From NCBI GenBank assembly GCA_030674185.1, contig CM060314.1:21271023-21335022 (forward strand): a DNA stretch of 64,000 bases, read 5' to 3'. Under the pieces are notes generated by a model. The model made no database searches. It saw only the letters and a list, made by a program, of their open reading frames with translations, and was not told the DNA's origin. The stretch comes from Monoplex corrugatus (Eukaryota > Mollusca > Gastropoda > Littorinimorpha > Ranellidae). Shown in pieces: positions 1 through 12,500 of the stretch (the stretch's first letter is position 1; each line of letters starts with the position of its first letter). Both the position numbers and the translations under genes were made by a program.

Positions 1-729
1 ATAACAACACCATCTATGACTTGACTGATTGATTTTGGCAAATTCTTGGTCAATTTTTTTTTTTTCAATTTTCACCAGTAAATCTGTACACAATTTCTGA
101 ATCACAATGAGCCAATAAAGGTGTGAGCTATCAGTTGGTTGTTTTTTTGTTTTTTTCTTTCATTAAGTATACAGATAGATCTTTACTTGTTTTCATTTGA
201 TTGCCACTTTTGTTTCTAGTGGTGAAAAACTGGAAAAAATCAGTCAAGTTAGAGAAGGTTAAAACTTTAAGGGGGCATATAAGTGCACGTGTGTGTGTGT
301 ATGCATGCATGCACATACACAACGCAAATTGTAATGGTGATATAAGCATGAGTGTATACATCACATGCATGTGCCTTTTAAAGCTATTGCTTAAATGATT
401 TTTTTTTCATTCTGACAGAAGCATGTGACAGTGATATATAGAACATCAATCAGTGAGTCATGCCCAAGAGTTTTATCACAGTCATACAGTCATCGACTTG
501 TGGTACACCATAAGTCACGATCTATGGCTAAGGAGTGTCAATTGTTGACAGTACACTGGCAAACGACACTGGTACAATTTTCCTAGGTCAGTAGTTGCTG
601 GGGGGTTTTTTTTCATCCACATGCCCCCTTTAGTCCAGGCCAGCAGTTTATATCAACATTACCCAGAGATGGGGAATGGAGGTGGGGGAGGGGGGGGAGA
701 AGGCAAAAGCTTGACTGTGGAAAACATTC
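1..729. other. No gene recognised
   Basis: AT-rich DNA with T-runs and a short GT run (289-304). AATAAA at 113-118 is isolated. No supported exon. Confidence 0.6.
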
Positions 730-938
730 TTAACCCTTTGACTCCCTCACCCTATCCACAGGAAGCTGGTGGATAGGGTGAGGGACTCAAAGGTTTAAGT
801 TTTTGCTTTGCTATCATGGTTGGCGATGCAGGATGCTGGTGGACAGGGTGCGGGAGTCAAAGGGTTAAGTTTTTGCCTTGCTAGCATGGTTGACGATGCA
901 GGATGCTGGTGGACAGGGTGCAGGAGTCAAAGGGTTAA
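730..938. repeat. Palindromic TTAA element, copy 1
   Basis: Starts TTAACCCTTTGACTCCCTCA at 730. An inverted copy of the arm ends at TTAA 795-798 with a loop of only a few bases. Two tandem half-units of about 70 bp follow, each ending GGAGTCAAAGGGTTAA (to 868 and 938). It is probably a non-autonomous DNA element; all ends are TTAA. Confidence 0.72.
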
Positions 939-1561
939 ATCTGTAATGTATCAACTGTTACAACATTCATCACAAGTCCCATGTGCATGTTTCACTTCAT
1001 ATGCCTACAGCTGATCAATGCTGGCATCCATCACCACTATTACCAATGGTTCATAGAATTGAAAAGCTTGACAGGTAAGAAAAAAGTCTAGACATACCAG
1101 CTTGTAACATTCTCAAATTTGTGACATACCCCAACCATAACGCATAATTTTTCCAGGCATAGGGATTATGTTTAGGCTTATAGTATAGCTCACAGTATCT
1201 GCAATTTTTATTCTGTGCTTCCATTTCATGGCATCTGATGGTATATGTGGTGAGCTTTTTTCTTTGTAAACTGAAATCGAAACTTGTATTATTCAGTCTT
1301 GAGGGTGGTTGTTTTGTTTTGTTTCAAAAAGGATGTGTGTTTTTTGTTTTGTTTGATTTTTGTCTGAGCAATGTTTCTTGGATTCATTGCATATTGTTCT
1401 GCTTGTTATAGCCACATCGTGCCAGGGTTACATCGCTACAAAAATCTACATTTCATGTCTTCAGTGGGTTACCCCATTATGCTGGCAATCATACTTTTTC
1501 GTACTCTCAGAACATCAGATATGCAAAGATCCTCTAGTGTATGTCATTTCAGTTCTCAGCG

Positions 1562-1650
1562 GCTTATGGAAATAAAAAAGCATCCTGCATGTACCTCCCT
1601 CAAAAAGGAGTATGACCGTCTACATTGGTGGTGTAACCCACCAAAATAAC
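1562..1650 (+). mobile_element. SINE 3' fragment, copy C
   Basis: GCATCCTGCATGTACCTCCC, then AAAAAGGAGTATGACCGTC and TACATTGGTGGTGTAA correspond to the 3' body that follows the CCCAGCATGC block of this SINE family as I remember it from gastropod genomes. The match is partial. Confidence 0.4.
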
Positions 1651-1799
1651 TGCAGAACATAATGCATGCTAACTGCAAGACCTACTTTTGTAGACCTGAA
1701 GAAATACTACTCAAACCAAAACAAAACAGACAGACAGAACATAAATGGTAGGCTTTCATTACATCAAAGATTACTCCTCTCTTTTTGTCTCATATATAT

Positions 1800-1906
<107 letters not shown>

Positions 1907-2098
1907 ATCAGACTTTCATTATACACTAAGCATCCTATGACCAAGACAAAGTTTATCTTGATTTTGGAAAGATGGTAGACTTTGAAAGAAGTACCCTGTG
2001 GCTGAATTAGTCACTAATGTAATGAGACCTTACAGAACCAAAGAAAACCAAACTAGCTATTGCAGCTTAGATTTAAGTTAGAAGTCAACAAGAAATTT

Positions 2099-2151
2099 AC
2101 TCTCTCTCTCTCTCTCTCTAAAGCAAGCACACACACACACACATACACACA

Positions 2152-2185
<34 letters not shown>

Positions 2186-2188
2186 AAT
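2099..2188. repeat. Compound (TC)n/(CA)n microsatellite
   Basis: A short CT run followed by interrupted CA repeats. Confidence 0.95.
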
Positions 2189-2189
2189 A

Positions 2190-4480
2190 GTCATACATGT
2201 ACATGCAATCACCCCATCCCCTTCCCTCATCCCCTCTCTGTCAGTCTCCAACACAGATGTCTAGAAATGCTTCCACAAGCTGTAACTGCAATGACCCAGA
2301 TGAGAAAGTCACTTTCAGTTTCACATTCCTTGTGCACAAAGTGTGAAAATACAAATGAAAATAAAACAATGATACAAAAGAAGGTCTGATAACCATACTG
2401 ACAATAGTAAATTTCAATAAAAAGAACAATTCATTCAAAATATGATTTACTCTATCCAAACTGCCCAAAACAATCTATGAAGAAAAACACAAGTAATCTG
2501 ACAATTACAGAGAATAAACTCAACTTCTGTTCCAGTCTTATGCTGCAGTCTACACTTTGTATACATGTATACAACATACATTCAATGAATGAGAAACTGT
2601 AGGCTATCTATCATCATGCTCACATGATGCCCTTAGGGCAGAGGGGAGGAAGAGGAGGCAAAAAGATGAGACAAACACATCTAGATTTACACATACATGT
2701 ATACATGACTGCTGTCATGTAATGATGTATACATCATATGTGTACTACAACACATAAGTATAACCAAATGTCACTGTTATTAGTAGTGTTAATAAAAGAA
2801 AAGACAATAACAGGTGTAGAAACAAAGAAACAAGCATAAAGAATCATATACAACACTACTGATGTCCACACTGCAGTCATTAAAAGTAAACTGTTAACGT
2901 GTCAACTTCTTCATTATGTAGGTCAACAGATTGTACATGTGACCATGCTGCTGATATCCAGATGCACATCAACTAAACAGTGTGTGTAATTGTATTCACT
3001 GATGATTCAAATCAAACACTGCTATACCTTGCCTCACTACCACTGCTAGTGAACAAACAGCACAGATCTTCAGCACTTAATACAAATGATCAACTCCATA
3101 TCTGATCCATTTCTCAGAGGTAATATGTATCCTCAAACTGTCATATGTAATGATGTATAATGATTTTTGTCACTACTGTACTGATGGAAAACAGCACCTT
3201 ACAACAGCTTTCCTGCAATTTCAACAGGGAAATCTGGAATGAAATGAGTGGCAGCAAGATTCCTGCACTGCCTTGCTGAAAACTAAAAATGGTGCTTATC
3301 ACTGCTGCAGAGACTCTGTAAAAAAAGGAGTGTGACAGCTTTTTCATTTTTATGGTGGCCATTGACAAAACCTGGGATCTTCTGTGAGACAGATTTAAAC
3401 TAAAGAAACAATCATCAGAGTGGCACACTCCCCCATCTCTTGTGGCATAGAAATTTAACGATGATCATGATGTGTGCTTATGACACAAGGGTGTATTGAT
3501 GGCACATCATGTTTCAGTAGGACAAACTGTTAAGACAACTACAGGATGTTTCGGATGAAAATCTCATCAGAGATTAGACTGTTATTATCAAACCATAAAA
3601 ATCATATTATGCTGTTCTTCAGATGGTAACAAGAACCATGTGTTAACAAACAGCATGTATGCCAGTTGCAGTATAACCACCAACATGACTGATACTCAAT
3701 TCAGACAGAATAGCGCAGGTGTCTGCACATAATACAACTAAATTTTTCAGAAGAGTCACATGATACAGTACAGTCTACCTACAATGAAATTCAAGGGAGA
3801 CAGGAATGTATTCGTTATAGCAGTAGTTCACAGTAGCTACAAGTAAGAAAAATCGGTGACCTTAGTCAATGTTGATTGATTATTGCCTTGCTGGTAGAGT
3901 TTCAATGTTATTCACAGCATTTCTTATTTTATGCATCATCTTTATGATGTTTATCAGCTCGGTCACTGAATCATCCAAAAAGATGTATACACACACAAGT
4001 GACACATATATATACACACGCACATGGCATACAAACATTGTGGCAATTATATTAATGGTGTGGCAAAGCAGCTTACTTTACATAGTTAGATCTCAATGAT
4101 GCTTGAAGAAATCCAGCACAGCTCATTGATCACATTCACAGTTGTGCCAGTCTTGAGTGTTTGTGTGTTGTAGGGCAAAACTATGGGCAAGCTTTGGCCT
4201 TTGGGAAACAGCACCTCATTTTTACAAAGCGGAGTTCATACTGTATGATAGCAGATTTAGTTTGTTATACAGTAGGCTACTTTACAAGAGGAAAAGAGAA
4301 AGAAGTGGGCAAGGAAAAACAAGAGTTCACTATTGTTAGAAAACTGAAGGCAGGTTCACTGGCTGACTTCAATGTACTTGCAATACAGCACAATGTTTTT
4401 AATTCCAAAGACTGACAGAACCTAAATCTGAATTAGGCTTTTCAGAAATATCCCTATAGCTCTCATGCTGGTGTTTTTGA
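2190..4480. other. No gene recognised
   Basis: AT-rich, low-repeat sequence on both strands. It could be the 3' UTR or introns of an unseen gene, but no conserved coding block, splice pair or element end was found. Confidence 0.55.
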
Positions 4481-4484
4481 TGGA

Positions 4485-4852
4485 GAGTGTGTGTACATGT
4501 GGATGTTCTTTGCATGCAGCTTTAATGCAAGCATGTGTGTATGCATCTGTGTGCATGTGTATACACTGCATGTGCTTATGCATGTACATGTACATACACG
4601 CATGTGTACTGTGTATGTGACAGAGAGAGAAGGGGGGGGGGGTGAGACTGTGCCAGCGTGCACTGTATCTATCACTGTGAGCAGTGTTTGTTGTGCACCT
4701 ATGTATCACTGTATGTGTACATGTGTGGGTGTGTGAATGCATGTGTGCGTGTAGTTGTGTGTGCACATGTGTGCATGTGTGTCTGCGTTTGTGCGTGTGC
4801 GCATGTGTGGGTGTGTGTCTGCATTTGCGCGTGTGCGCATGTGTGTGTATAT
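4485..4852. repeat. Degenerate TG/TGCA-rich tract
   Basis: About 370 bp of GTGTG, GCATG and TGCGTG motifs, with a (G)10 run at 4632. Strong alternating purine-pyrimidine character makes it a potential Z-DNA former. Confidence 0.85.
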
Positions 4853-6009
4853 ATCAAATATGTTCCCAATGTAATGCTTTGAATCTACCAGTTTATATTC
4901 CTAGACTGACCAAATGAAGGGTCATTCTATTTAAGTACTCTGGCCTTGATGTATCATAGCTTTGATCTCTACCCTCCTGGCTCAACCCACAGTTTTAAGT
5001 TGCAGACTGAAGTTTCTTTTCAACACTACCACTGTGTCGGTATCAGTGCTAATCATCTGTTAATGTTACTATGGGATGACCAGATATTGGTCCAGCTCAA
5101 AATTCACTTCTTGTTTTTTTATAAGACTGATCTACTGGTATGGATACAGGCACCTAAGCCAACATAAGAGCACACTGGTCAGACTTGCTTGCTGGCTTAC
5201 ATAACAAACCTCAGAATCATACAGTGGTAAACATCTCGAAACAGGTGACAGCAAAATTTTCTGCTATAAATTATAATAGGTGGAATGTTCTTCCAAAGGT
5301 TTTTCCAATGCTGTGAATTATTTTTCGCGGGGAGGTGAGAGTCCCAAGAGTGGCAAGGCACTGGTGCTCTCGGTCCCATCTGCACCCTCGTGGTGTTTCT
5401 TGTTTAGTTGTTAACCATATTGGCCAATATATTCAAGTTAAGCAGTTTTGGTAGGCCTATCTACAGACCAAAAAGTTCTACAAAAAAAACATGCTTTGCT
5501 ATACCGTGTGTGGCCTGACTAAACTTCGACCATTTGTTTGCTTGTATAACAGCCTAACTGACCCCGTGTGAAAACGGTGAATTTGGGGAGATCAGACTGG
5601 GCCTAGGGAATGCTCTCCCCCCTCACCTCAATTTTTTTTCCAAACACCCGTGGCAATGGTCGCAACTGACATACAGTCAAATAGAATCGTTAGTTTCAAA
5701 CACACACAAACAAATCCCTTCATCGATTTCATTCTCCGATTCTAATAACCAGGTTATTTTTTTTCCTTCCTCGTGACAACAGTTGAACAATCACCGTGGA
5801 TTTGCAAGCCAGGGATCAGCCCACAAATCCAGTACGAGTTAAACATTTTGGACAAACTGTGCTGAAATGCAAAACGCCTCTCTAGTCATATTAAAACATC
5901 TACCGGCTGAGTATTTCAAACGCTATCCTAAATTGTTACCTTGCTTCAAAACGAAATCAACCGTATTTGGTCTCACTCGTTCGATCCCTCAAACCTGGCG
6001 TCCATGATT

Positions 6010-6070
6010 GCAGGCCTGACGTCAGTCAAGGTCATGTGACATGTCATGCGACCAGTTAAGGGGTTACCTT
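6010..6070. promoter_or_regulatory. CRE and E-box cluster, possible promoter
   Basis: A full palindromic CRE, TGACGTCA (6017-6024), and GTCATGTGAC (6031-6040), an extended E-box of the USF/MITF class, lie 7 bp apart in a locally GC-richer stretch (5770-6120). Such pairs are common in animal housekeeping promoters. No adjacent coding exon could be identified, so the direction is unknown. Confidence 0.3.
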
Positions 6071-6839
6071 CCGGTAACTAAGGGCAACAACACAGCTACT
6101 CCCACTCCCCACCCTCATTCCGCAATCATTCAAAACTTTCACAAACTCATTCAGTTACACCAATATTGCAATGTAAAACAATCTCGTGCTCTTTTGCAGA
6201 ATTTTAAAATCTAAACTTCATTTCCTGGACCGGGGTCTGGATAATAATTTGATTAGGTATGATTACGATCGATTTTGGGTTACAATGAACTTTTGAAGCA
6301 GCATGTCAACATGGCACTTCAAGAAATTGAATAAACACATCTTAAAGAAAATTTGGAAGTAGCAGCAATCTGTTACACGAAGTGTGCAGTTATTAAAAGT
6401 GATGAATATGGCATATAAAACCGGTTCGTGGCATCTCGTATAAAATTGGTTCGTGTTCTCTTGTATAGTACTCAAATTGCGTCTTGTTTTCTTTTGGATA
6501 GGCATAACAGAAATTATGTCTGGTTTTCAATTATGTATCTGTGCAAGAAATTGTGTAAAAGCGTAAATATGAAAGAAAAACTTTACATACAAAAAAGCCT
6601 CTTTTTTTTCGTGAGAGGAAGAGGGTATTAGGGTGGGGTTTGTTTTTTGTTTTGTTTTGTTTTTGTTTTGTTGTTTGTTTGTCAGTGTCCCGTTTTTCGT
6701 GGACAAACATGAACCAAACAAAGATGTATTTTTCATTTACTATGATTGTTGACACATGATGTCTTTATGAATAACATTTTCTGTAAAGTGCAAAATATAC
6801 AAGAGCTTGCTGCTCGGAATAAATCTTCAAACCTTGACT

Positions 6840-6937
6840 ACGAGTGTAAGAAAATAAAAATAAAAATGATGGGACTTGAAATAGCCAAACGGCTAATGTG
6901 TTATGTCCCTATTACTAAACTAAACTAAACTAAACTA
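6840..6937 (+). mobile_element. Probable SINE 3' end with (AAACT)n tail
   Basis: GAAATAGCCAAACGGCTAAT is followed by GTCCCTATTACTAAAC and four to five AAACT repeats (6913-6937). A similar (AAACC)n tail is at 14979-15000. Confidence 0.4.
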
Positions 6938-7415
6938 ATATCATTATCGTGTTGGTATATATACAACGTAACAAGAAGACTTTTAATCATTTTTATGGAA
7001 ATAAGAATGGCCAAACTTAGAACTTATGATCCATCATCAAACAAAACATTTCAATGTTTAAGAGTTATCTTTATCGGATGCGTGTATGCTTATTGTTTTA
7101 CTGTGTAGCTAACGCTGTTGTCTGGTTGGCCTTCCTAGGAAAGACTGCTCCAATTTGCTAGTGGGGTAACTGTCCCCAACCTAGTGGATCGCAGTTGTGG
7201 CTACTCTAAGTGGATGGTCCACAGATCGGAGGTTAGCTGCGAGTGTACCAGACCAAATGGCGATGGTTTCTATCGGGACGGACGGGCTGGTACCTGGCAA
7301 GGCTATTATTTTATTAAGGCCTATGTAAAACTCAAAACTCTATCCACTTGCACTCGCATGGGAGGTCTTTTGGCCATGAACTAAGGGCGAAATAAACCCT
7401 ACAGAAAACCTAGTC

Positions 7416-9337
7416 TTCCCTTGACCCCAACGTGTTGAAAAATTACCGCCCCATTTCCAACCTCCCCTTTCTGTCCAAAATTCTCGAGAAAATTGTCCTC
7501 CACCAGCTTTCAGCTCATTTGACTGCCAACAACCTTCTATCTCCCCATCAGTCAGCATATCGTCCAGAGCACAGCACAGAGACTGCCATCCTTCGTATCC
7601 TTAATGATATTCTCAATTCGTTAGATAAAAATAAAATTTCTGTCCTCCTCTTGTTAGATCTTTCAGCTGCTTTCGACACCATAGACCATGAAATTCTTCT
7701 CTCCCGTTTGGAACATACATTTGGTATTAGAGACTTAGCTCTTAATTGGTTTCACTCTTATCTTTCAGACAGGAAACAGTTTGTGCTGTGGATAGTCACC
7801 GTTCAAATGAAACCTCCCTCGATTTTGGTGTGCCTCAGGGCTCCGTGCTCGGTCCTGTTTTATTCATTCTGTATACTACCCCTCTTTCTGATGTCATCCG
7901 CAGCCATTCCATTTCGCATGAAATGTTTGCGGATGACACTCAGCTCCTTCATTCAGCTTCTGTTGATGACTATCCTGATGCAATTTCTTCTCTCCAAAAC
8001 TGTACCTCTGACATTGATCTCTGGATGTCATCAAATAAACTGAAACTTAACTGTGACAAGACGGAGGCTATACGTTTCTCACATCATGATATCAACACAC
8101 TTTCTTCTTCTCTCCCTATAGGTTCTAGTTCCATTGAATTTTCTGACTGTGTCCGGGATTTAGGAGTTCTTTTAGATCATGATCTTTCTATGCAAAAACA
8201 TGTCACTAAGATATGCCAGCTTTCTTATATGGAACTAAGACGTATTGCTTCTATCCGCCCCTTTCTTACTGAGGAAGCCACTAAAACTCTTATTTCCTCT
8301 TATATTCTTTCACGCTTGGACTACTGTAATTCTATTCTAATCGGCTGCCCTTCAGTTGTCATTCAACCTCTCCAACGTGTTCAGAATTCAGCAGCTAGGC
8401 TTGTTTGTAAAGCCCCTAGATCCCAGTCATGTTCTCCTCTTCTGAAAAAGTTGCATTGGCTTCCAGTTGAACAAAGAATCAAATACAAATGTTGCTGTCT
8501 CTGTTACAAAATTCTTACTTGCTCCGCTCCCTCTTATCTGTCTGAACTTCTTCAAGTGTATGTACCATCCAGAACTCTCCGATCCTCTACCGACACAAGA
8601 ACTTTCTGTGTTCCCCGTTTCAACCGGAAACTGCATGGTCAGAGAGCTTTCTCCCACTCTGCTGCCATGACCTGGAACTCCCTTCCCTATCATATTCGCC
8701 ATAAGCAATGTCTTCCTTCTTTCAAGTCTAGTCTGAAGACCTATCTTTTCACTCAATACTTTCATTGATCTTCTCTTTCTCTTCTCTCTCAGCCCTGATC
8801 ATCGTTCCTACATATATGTGGTGTGTGTGTGTTGTGAGGCGTGTTTGTGCGAGCGAGAGAGAGGGAGAGAGGAAGAGAGAGAGAGAGAGAGGCTGTGCGG
8901 GAGAGAGAGAGAGTGAGCAAGGAATATCGGGAGCACGGTAGAGAGCGAGAGTATGGTTGGGGTGGGGCAAGAGAGTGAGAGTATGAGTAAGAGTATGTGT
9001 AAGCGTGATAGAATTTGATAGTAGAGAAACTGAGTGGTTGAGAGAGGGAGTGTGTTTGGGTCTGTGTGTGTGTGTGTGTGTGTGTGTGAAGAGAAAGAGA
9101 GAGAAAATATTTTTGTATGATTGTCACTATTTTTAGTAATATTTGAATTTACTATGTTAATATGTCTTGTTGAACGTAAATTTTATGTTTTTATGTTATA
9201 TAGTGTTAGCAGCGGTATGTTTAAATTTTATGTTGGTGTATCTATTTGTATTTAGTTATATACTGATTTTATGTGAAGCGCTTTGTGCTCTGGAAAGCGC
9301 TATATAAATTGCCTTTATTATTATTATTATTATTATA
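7416..9337 (+). mobile_element. CR1/L2-like non-LTR retrotransposon, 5'-truncated
   Basis: The element begins inside the reverse transcriptase domain (LDPNVLKNYRPISNLPFLSK). Motifs follow in order: LLLDLSAAFDTIDH (RT motif A), GVPQGSVLGP (B), FADDTQLL (C, the catalytic Asp pair), and WMSSNKLKLNCDKTE. The conserved C-terminal region has LDYCNSIL, LHWLPVEQRIKYK and WNSLPYHIR, with a stop at 8766. Two overlapping frames (7432-8043 and 7746-8768) cover it, with one frameshift near 7780, so this copy is dead. The 3' UTR carries AG and TG runs (8780-9110). The end is diagnostic: a GCGCTATATAAATTG hairpin region followed by a (TTA)n tail at 9313-9337. The 5' truncation is typical of incomplete target-primed reverse transcription. 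Confidence 0.88.
7432..8768 (+). pseudogene. Reverse transcriptase ORF2 remnant of the CR1/L2-like LINE
   Basis: The RT core is largely intact except for a single frame change around 7780, where DRKQFV should continue into VDSHRSNETSLDFG. No apurinic endonuclease domain is present because the 5' half was never inserted. The coding sequence is relatively young, with few stops over 1.3 kb. Confidence 0.85.
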
Positions 9338-10140
9338 ACACTCAAACAAGGGTGACCACTCTGAATGTAAAAAGTAGTGTGAAATGTTGACACAAACTTT
9401 TTCATTGGATGTTGTGCATCCTCTTTTACCAATTGGCAACACGTTTACTTGTTTCGTCCGCACGTGTATGGGCTGTAAGAGGTATACAAGCCTGTGTGTT
9501 GAAATTAAGTTAGCTTAAAATAATATAGATCTACACGGAACCGAAGACAAACAATTATTTTTTGAAGGTAAGTTCAAGACATAGCTTTTCACAGTCAGAT
9601 ATGTTGACGTGCATCTTTTGCAGAATTGATAACATTGTGCATCAACCTGACATTTACATTGAACGAATATTATAAAATAAACGAATGACCTCGGCCACTC
9701 AGAAGATGTAAGATGATAAAGATCACATTCAATGATTCATATCTGATGTTGCCCAGTGACTGAATGAGTATAACGTACTCAGTATAGCACTATAGGTCTA
9801 ATAGATATGCCCCCGTAGCAAAAGAGAGAAAATCGTACCATCGGACGTGAGTTAAATTGATTTCTGTGACTTTCATGACACCAAGATCAAATTCAAAAAG
9901 ATAGGTATTTACTGCGTCATCACCTTCATCACCTTGTAGTACCACTACAGATTACTATCATTAGGCCTACAGAACTTCGAAGCCAGCTTGGAATAAATTT
10001 AAAAAGAAATTGGACATTGGTACCCCAAAGAATTTTTTGCATTAAGTAGAACATTCAAAATTTCGCATGAAGTAGAAATAGAACATTATGAAATTCCATT
10101 AATTAGTTGATTGGCTAATTTACAGGTTGAGTTGGTTAAT
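9338..10140. other. No gene recognised
   Basis: AT-rich DNA after the LINE tail. A single good splice donor at 9570 is noted separately. Confidence 0.55.
9494..9569 (+). other. Possible upstream non-coding first exon of the 84-aa gene
   Basis: A strong donor consensus (TTTGAAG|GTAAGTTC) follows at 9570 in otherwise featureless DNA, 2.7 kb upstream of the acceptor at 12291. It could be the 5' UTR exon of the small membrane-protein gene. The left boundary is arbitrary. Only the donor supports this. Confidence 0.15.
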
Positions 10141-10339
10141 TTAACCCTTTGACCCCCACACCCTATCCACCAACTGTAAAAACATAACCCTTTGACCCTT
10201 CACCTTATCCACCAGCTTCCTGCAGGATGCTGGTGAATAGGGTGAGGGAGTCAGAGGGTTAAGTTTTTGCTTTGCTTGTAAAGTAGTATGTTTGACAATG
10301 CAGGATGCTGGTAGACAGGGGCTGGAGTCACAGGGTTAA
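10141..10339. repeat. Palindromic TTAA element, copy 2
   Basis: Begins TTAACCCTTTGACCCCCACA and ends GGAGTCACAGGGTTAA. A central stem pairs CCACCAGCTTCCTGCAGG with its inverted copy, and a second nested arm pair lies outside it. Confidence 0.72.
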
Positions 10340-10354
10340 GTGACAATTGTGGTA

Positions 10355-10501
10355 ATCAGGTGGGTAAAATTTCCAGTCAGGTCTAGGGTTCAATCCTGCC
10401 CAAGTACCTCCTACAGTGATGGGTAAAGTGAGGAGGTTTTTCAGTGTTTGGAAATCTGTTACCTAAAACATTTTCTTTATGTGTGTCACTCAGTTGTGTG
10501 T

Positions 10502-10546
<45 letters not shown>

Positions 10547-10740
10547 CTCTGTGTGTGTGTGTGACTCTGTGTGTGTGTGTGTGACTCTGTGTGTGTGTGT
10601 GTGTGTGTGTGCATGCGCACAAAATATCAAATATGCATATCAAAGATCCTGTAAGTCCTGTCTGTGTTTTGGCTTGTAGAAAAACATGGAAGCATTCAAT
10701 ATTCAACATGCTTATCCACTGAAAACAGTGTGCATATTGT
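10355..10740 (+). mobile_element. tRNA-headed SINE with TG expansion, copy A
   Basis: A B-box-like GGGTTCAATCC (10388) is followed by GGGTAAAGTGAGGAGGTTTT, a long TG tract (10498-10612), then GCGCACAAAATATCAAATA and AAAGATCCTGTAAG. The last block is shared with copy B at 13866-13905, so the TG tract lies inside the SINE body. Confidence 0.6.
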
Positions 10741-10994
10741 GCAGCAATATACCCAGTCTGGGCAAAACGGTATGTACGGGCAAAACATCTGGAAAACTTG
10801 GAATGCTTTAAAAATATTTAGAAATCAGTCAAGCAGTTCCTTACAATTTAATTGAACACTGGTTCCCCTTAGGACTGAGTCTGGAGAAGTAACTAAAACT
10901 ATTTGTCTCACTGCTTCATATTCCTGTCAAGGATTGGTGAAATGCATTTCACTGCTGGTTGACTGTTGTAGATTTATATTTTCTGTCTAGACTT

Positions 10995-11086
10995 GGTAAG
11001 TCAAACTCAAAGTTTTGTTTCGTCTCATTCTTCATACATCGGTAAGTCAAACTCAAAGTTTTGTTTCGTCTCATTCTTCATACATC
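10995..11086 (+). repeat. 46-bp perfect tandem duplication
   Basis: A 46-bp unit starting GGTAAGTCAAACTC occupies 10995-11040 and repeats without mismatch at 11041-11086, immediately upstream of the LINE fragment. Confidence 0.9.
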
Positions 11087-11431
11087 GGTCCATTTCTCCA
11101 CTCATTTCACTGACTTCCTGTTGAACAGAGAACCCACTGCAAGCTTTCTCATTTATATTTCAAGTCTCTGAAAGATCAGGTTGACAGTGTGTATCTCTGA
11201 ACTGCCTTGTCTCCAATTATCTTCATGTTTTTTGCTATTTTTTCCCTGCTGACATTAGAGAAAGAATTGATTAACTCATTTGTGAACAGCAAGTATGGCC
11301 AGCGTTCTTTCTTGTATCAGGTCCCCTCCTCTTGGAATCATCTTCCACATTCAGTTCATCATGCTACCATTTTTCTTCCTTCTTTCAAATCAAATTTTAA
11401 AATACGTCTTTCAGCTTTTTTTCAGACTTAG
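11085..11431 (+). mobile_element. Degenerate CR1/L2-like LINE 3' coding fragment
   Basis: Broken frames match the C-terminal end of the 7416 element: LPVEQRT near 11115, then KYGQRSFLYQVPSSWNHLPH and FLPSFKSNFKIRLSAFF before the stop near 11429. It is followed by a TG microsatellite as in the sister copy. It is older than the 7416 copy, judging by frame breaks. Confidence 0.62.
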
Positions 11432-11512
11432 ATTAATCAACAGTTTTTCTTCAACAGCAGGGTAGTTTTTCCATCTCAGCATCACCAGACTTTTTTTCCC
11501 TTATTATGTAAT

Positions 11513-11515
11513 ATG

Positions 11516-11546
<31 letters not shown>

Positions 11547-11563
11547 TGTGTGTGTGTGTGTGT
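11513..11563. repeat. (TG)n microsatellite
   Basis: TG run with one GG interruption, just 3' of the degenerate LINE fragment. Confidence 0.95.
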
Positions 11564-11979
11564 TGTATGCATGCATGCACACAATAAAATGTAAGACTAT
11601 GCATGTATGAATATTATGTTATCATTTATAATTATATTTTAATTATATTTATAATTGTATGCAAAATATAGGTACATATACATGTGTGTGTGTGGGTGCG
11701 TTTGTGTGTAGGTGCGTTTGTGTGGGTGTGTGCGACTGTATGTGTGCATGCGCGCGATAATGTCTGCATAATTTTAATAAAACTGGTCATGTATGAATGT
11801 CTTATGTAATTATTTATAGTTACGTTATATTTGTATACATTTTATGCAAACTATAGCTATATGTATTGTTTTACTTTTGTACGTGTTCTGGATTAATGAG
11901 CTCATGTTTATTAGCAGTTTAACTTTAAGGCTGTTTGTATATAAATCAAACCAGCCATAATTATGATTAAAAATAGACT

Positions 11980-12265
11980 CAGGTTGCTAATTGGGTGGTT
12001 GATTAGTGGATGGAGGGATTGATTAATGAAATGGTTGACTGAAGTGGTTAATGTTAATTTGTTGGTTCTGTTGATTGGTTGATTGTGCTAATATTGATTA
12101 TGTTCATCAATTGATTAGTTGATTAACTGGTTTATTGATCTGGTCAAAGTTTCTGCTTGACTGGTTTATTGATTAATTGATCTGACCAGTCAGTTGTTAA
12201 TTAGTCAAATGGTTTGTTGACTGATTTGACATCTGTATGGATTGATTAGTGGATTGGTTAAATGG
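11980..12265 (+). repeat. Cryptic TTGATT-rich simple sequence
   Basis: Dense irregular repetition of GATTGATTA, TTGGTTGATT and TTGACTGGTTTATTGATT without a fixed period. No ORF or element ends. It lies just upstream of the 84-aa protein gene. Confidence 0.7.
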
Positions 12266-12387
12266 CTGGTGGTATTTCTTTTAAATTTCAGAGAGCAGTT
12301 CTGGGAGAGCTGAATCATGTACAGATGACCACTGTAGCAACAGTAACTGGCTAAGAACGGACAATACAGAGGTGTTTGTGATCAGCC

Positions 12388-12500
12388 ATGCGTGAAATTG
12401 ACCGCAAGCGTTACCTGCGGGGAACCAAGGCATGGTCTGTTAGGAACTGGTTTCTCTTTGGAAGCCTGGCCATGACGGTGCTGGTTGGGGCAGTTTCAGT
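12388..12500 (+). CDS. Small membrane protein, coding exon 1
   Basis: 37 codons plus two bases, with GTGAGT donor at 12501. It carries the start codon, the basic N-terminus and most of the membrane segment. Confidence 0.6.

Larger units (their letters stand above)
4853..7090. other. No gene recognised; contains CRE cluster and SINE tail
   Basis: Apart from the CRE/E-box cluster near 6020 and the AAACT tail near 6920, only short chance frames are present. A GC-richer frame at 5315-5400 on the minus strand (GADGTESTSALPLLGLS before a stop) might be a C-terminal exon, but its acceptor is poor. Confidence 0.45.

Noticed and set aside
5197..5400. Minus-strand C-terminal exon ending in a stop at about 5320
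   Set aside because: Composition is suggestive, but the acceptor lacks a pyrimidine tract and no partner exon was found.
8427..9127. Minus-strand frames over the LINE 3' region
   Set aside because: Antisense shadows of the reverse transcriptase and of AG/TG-rich 3' UTR sequence (SLSLSL, HTHTHT).
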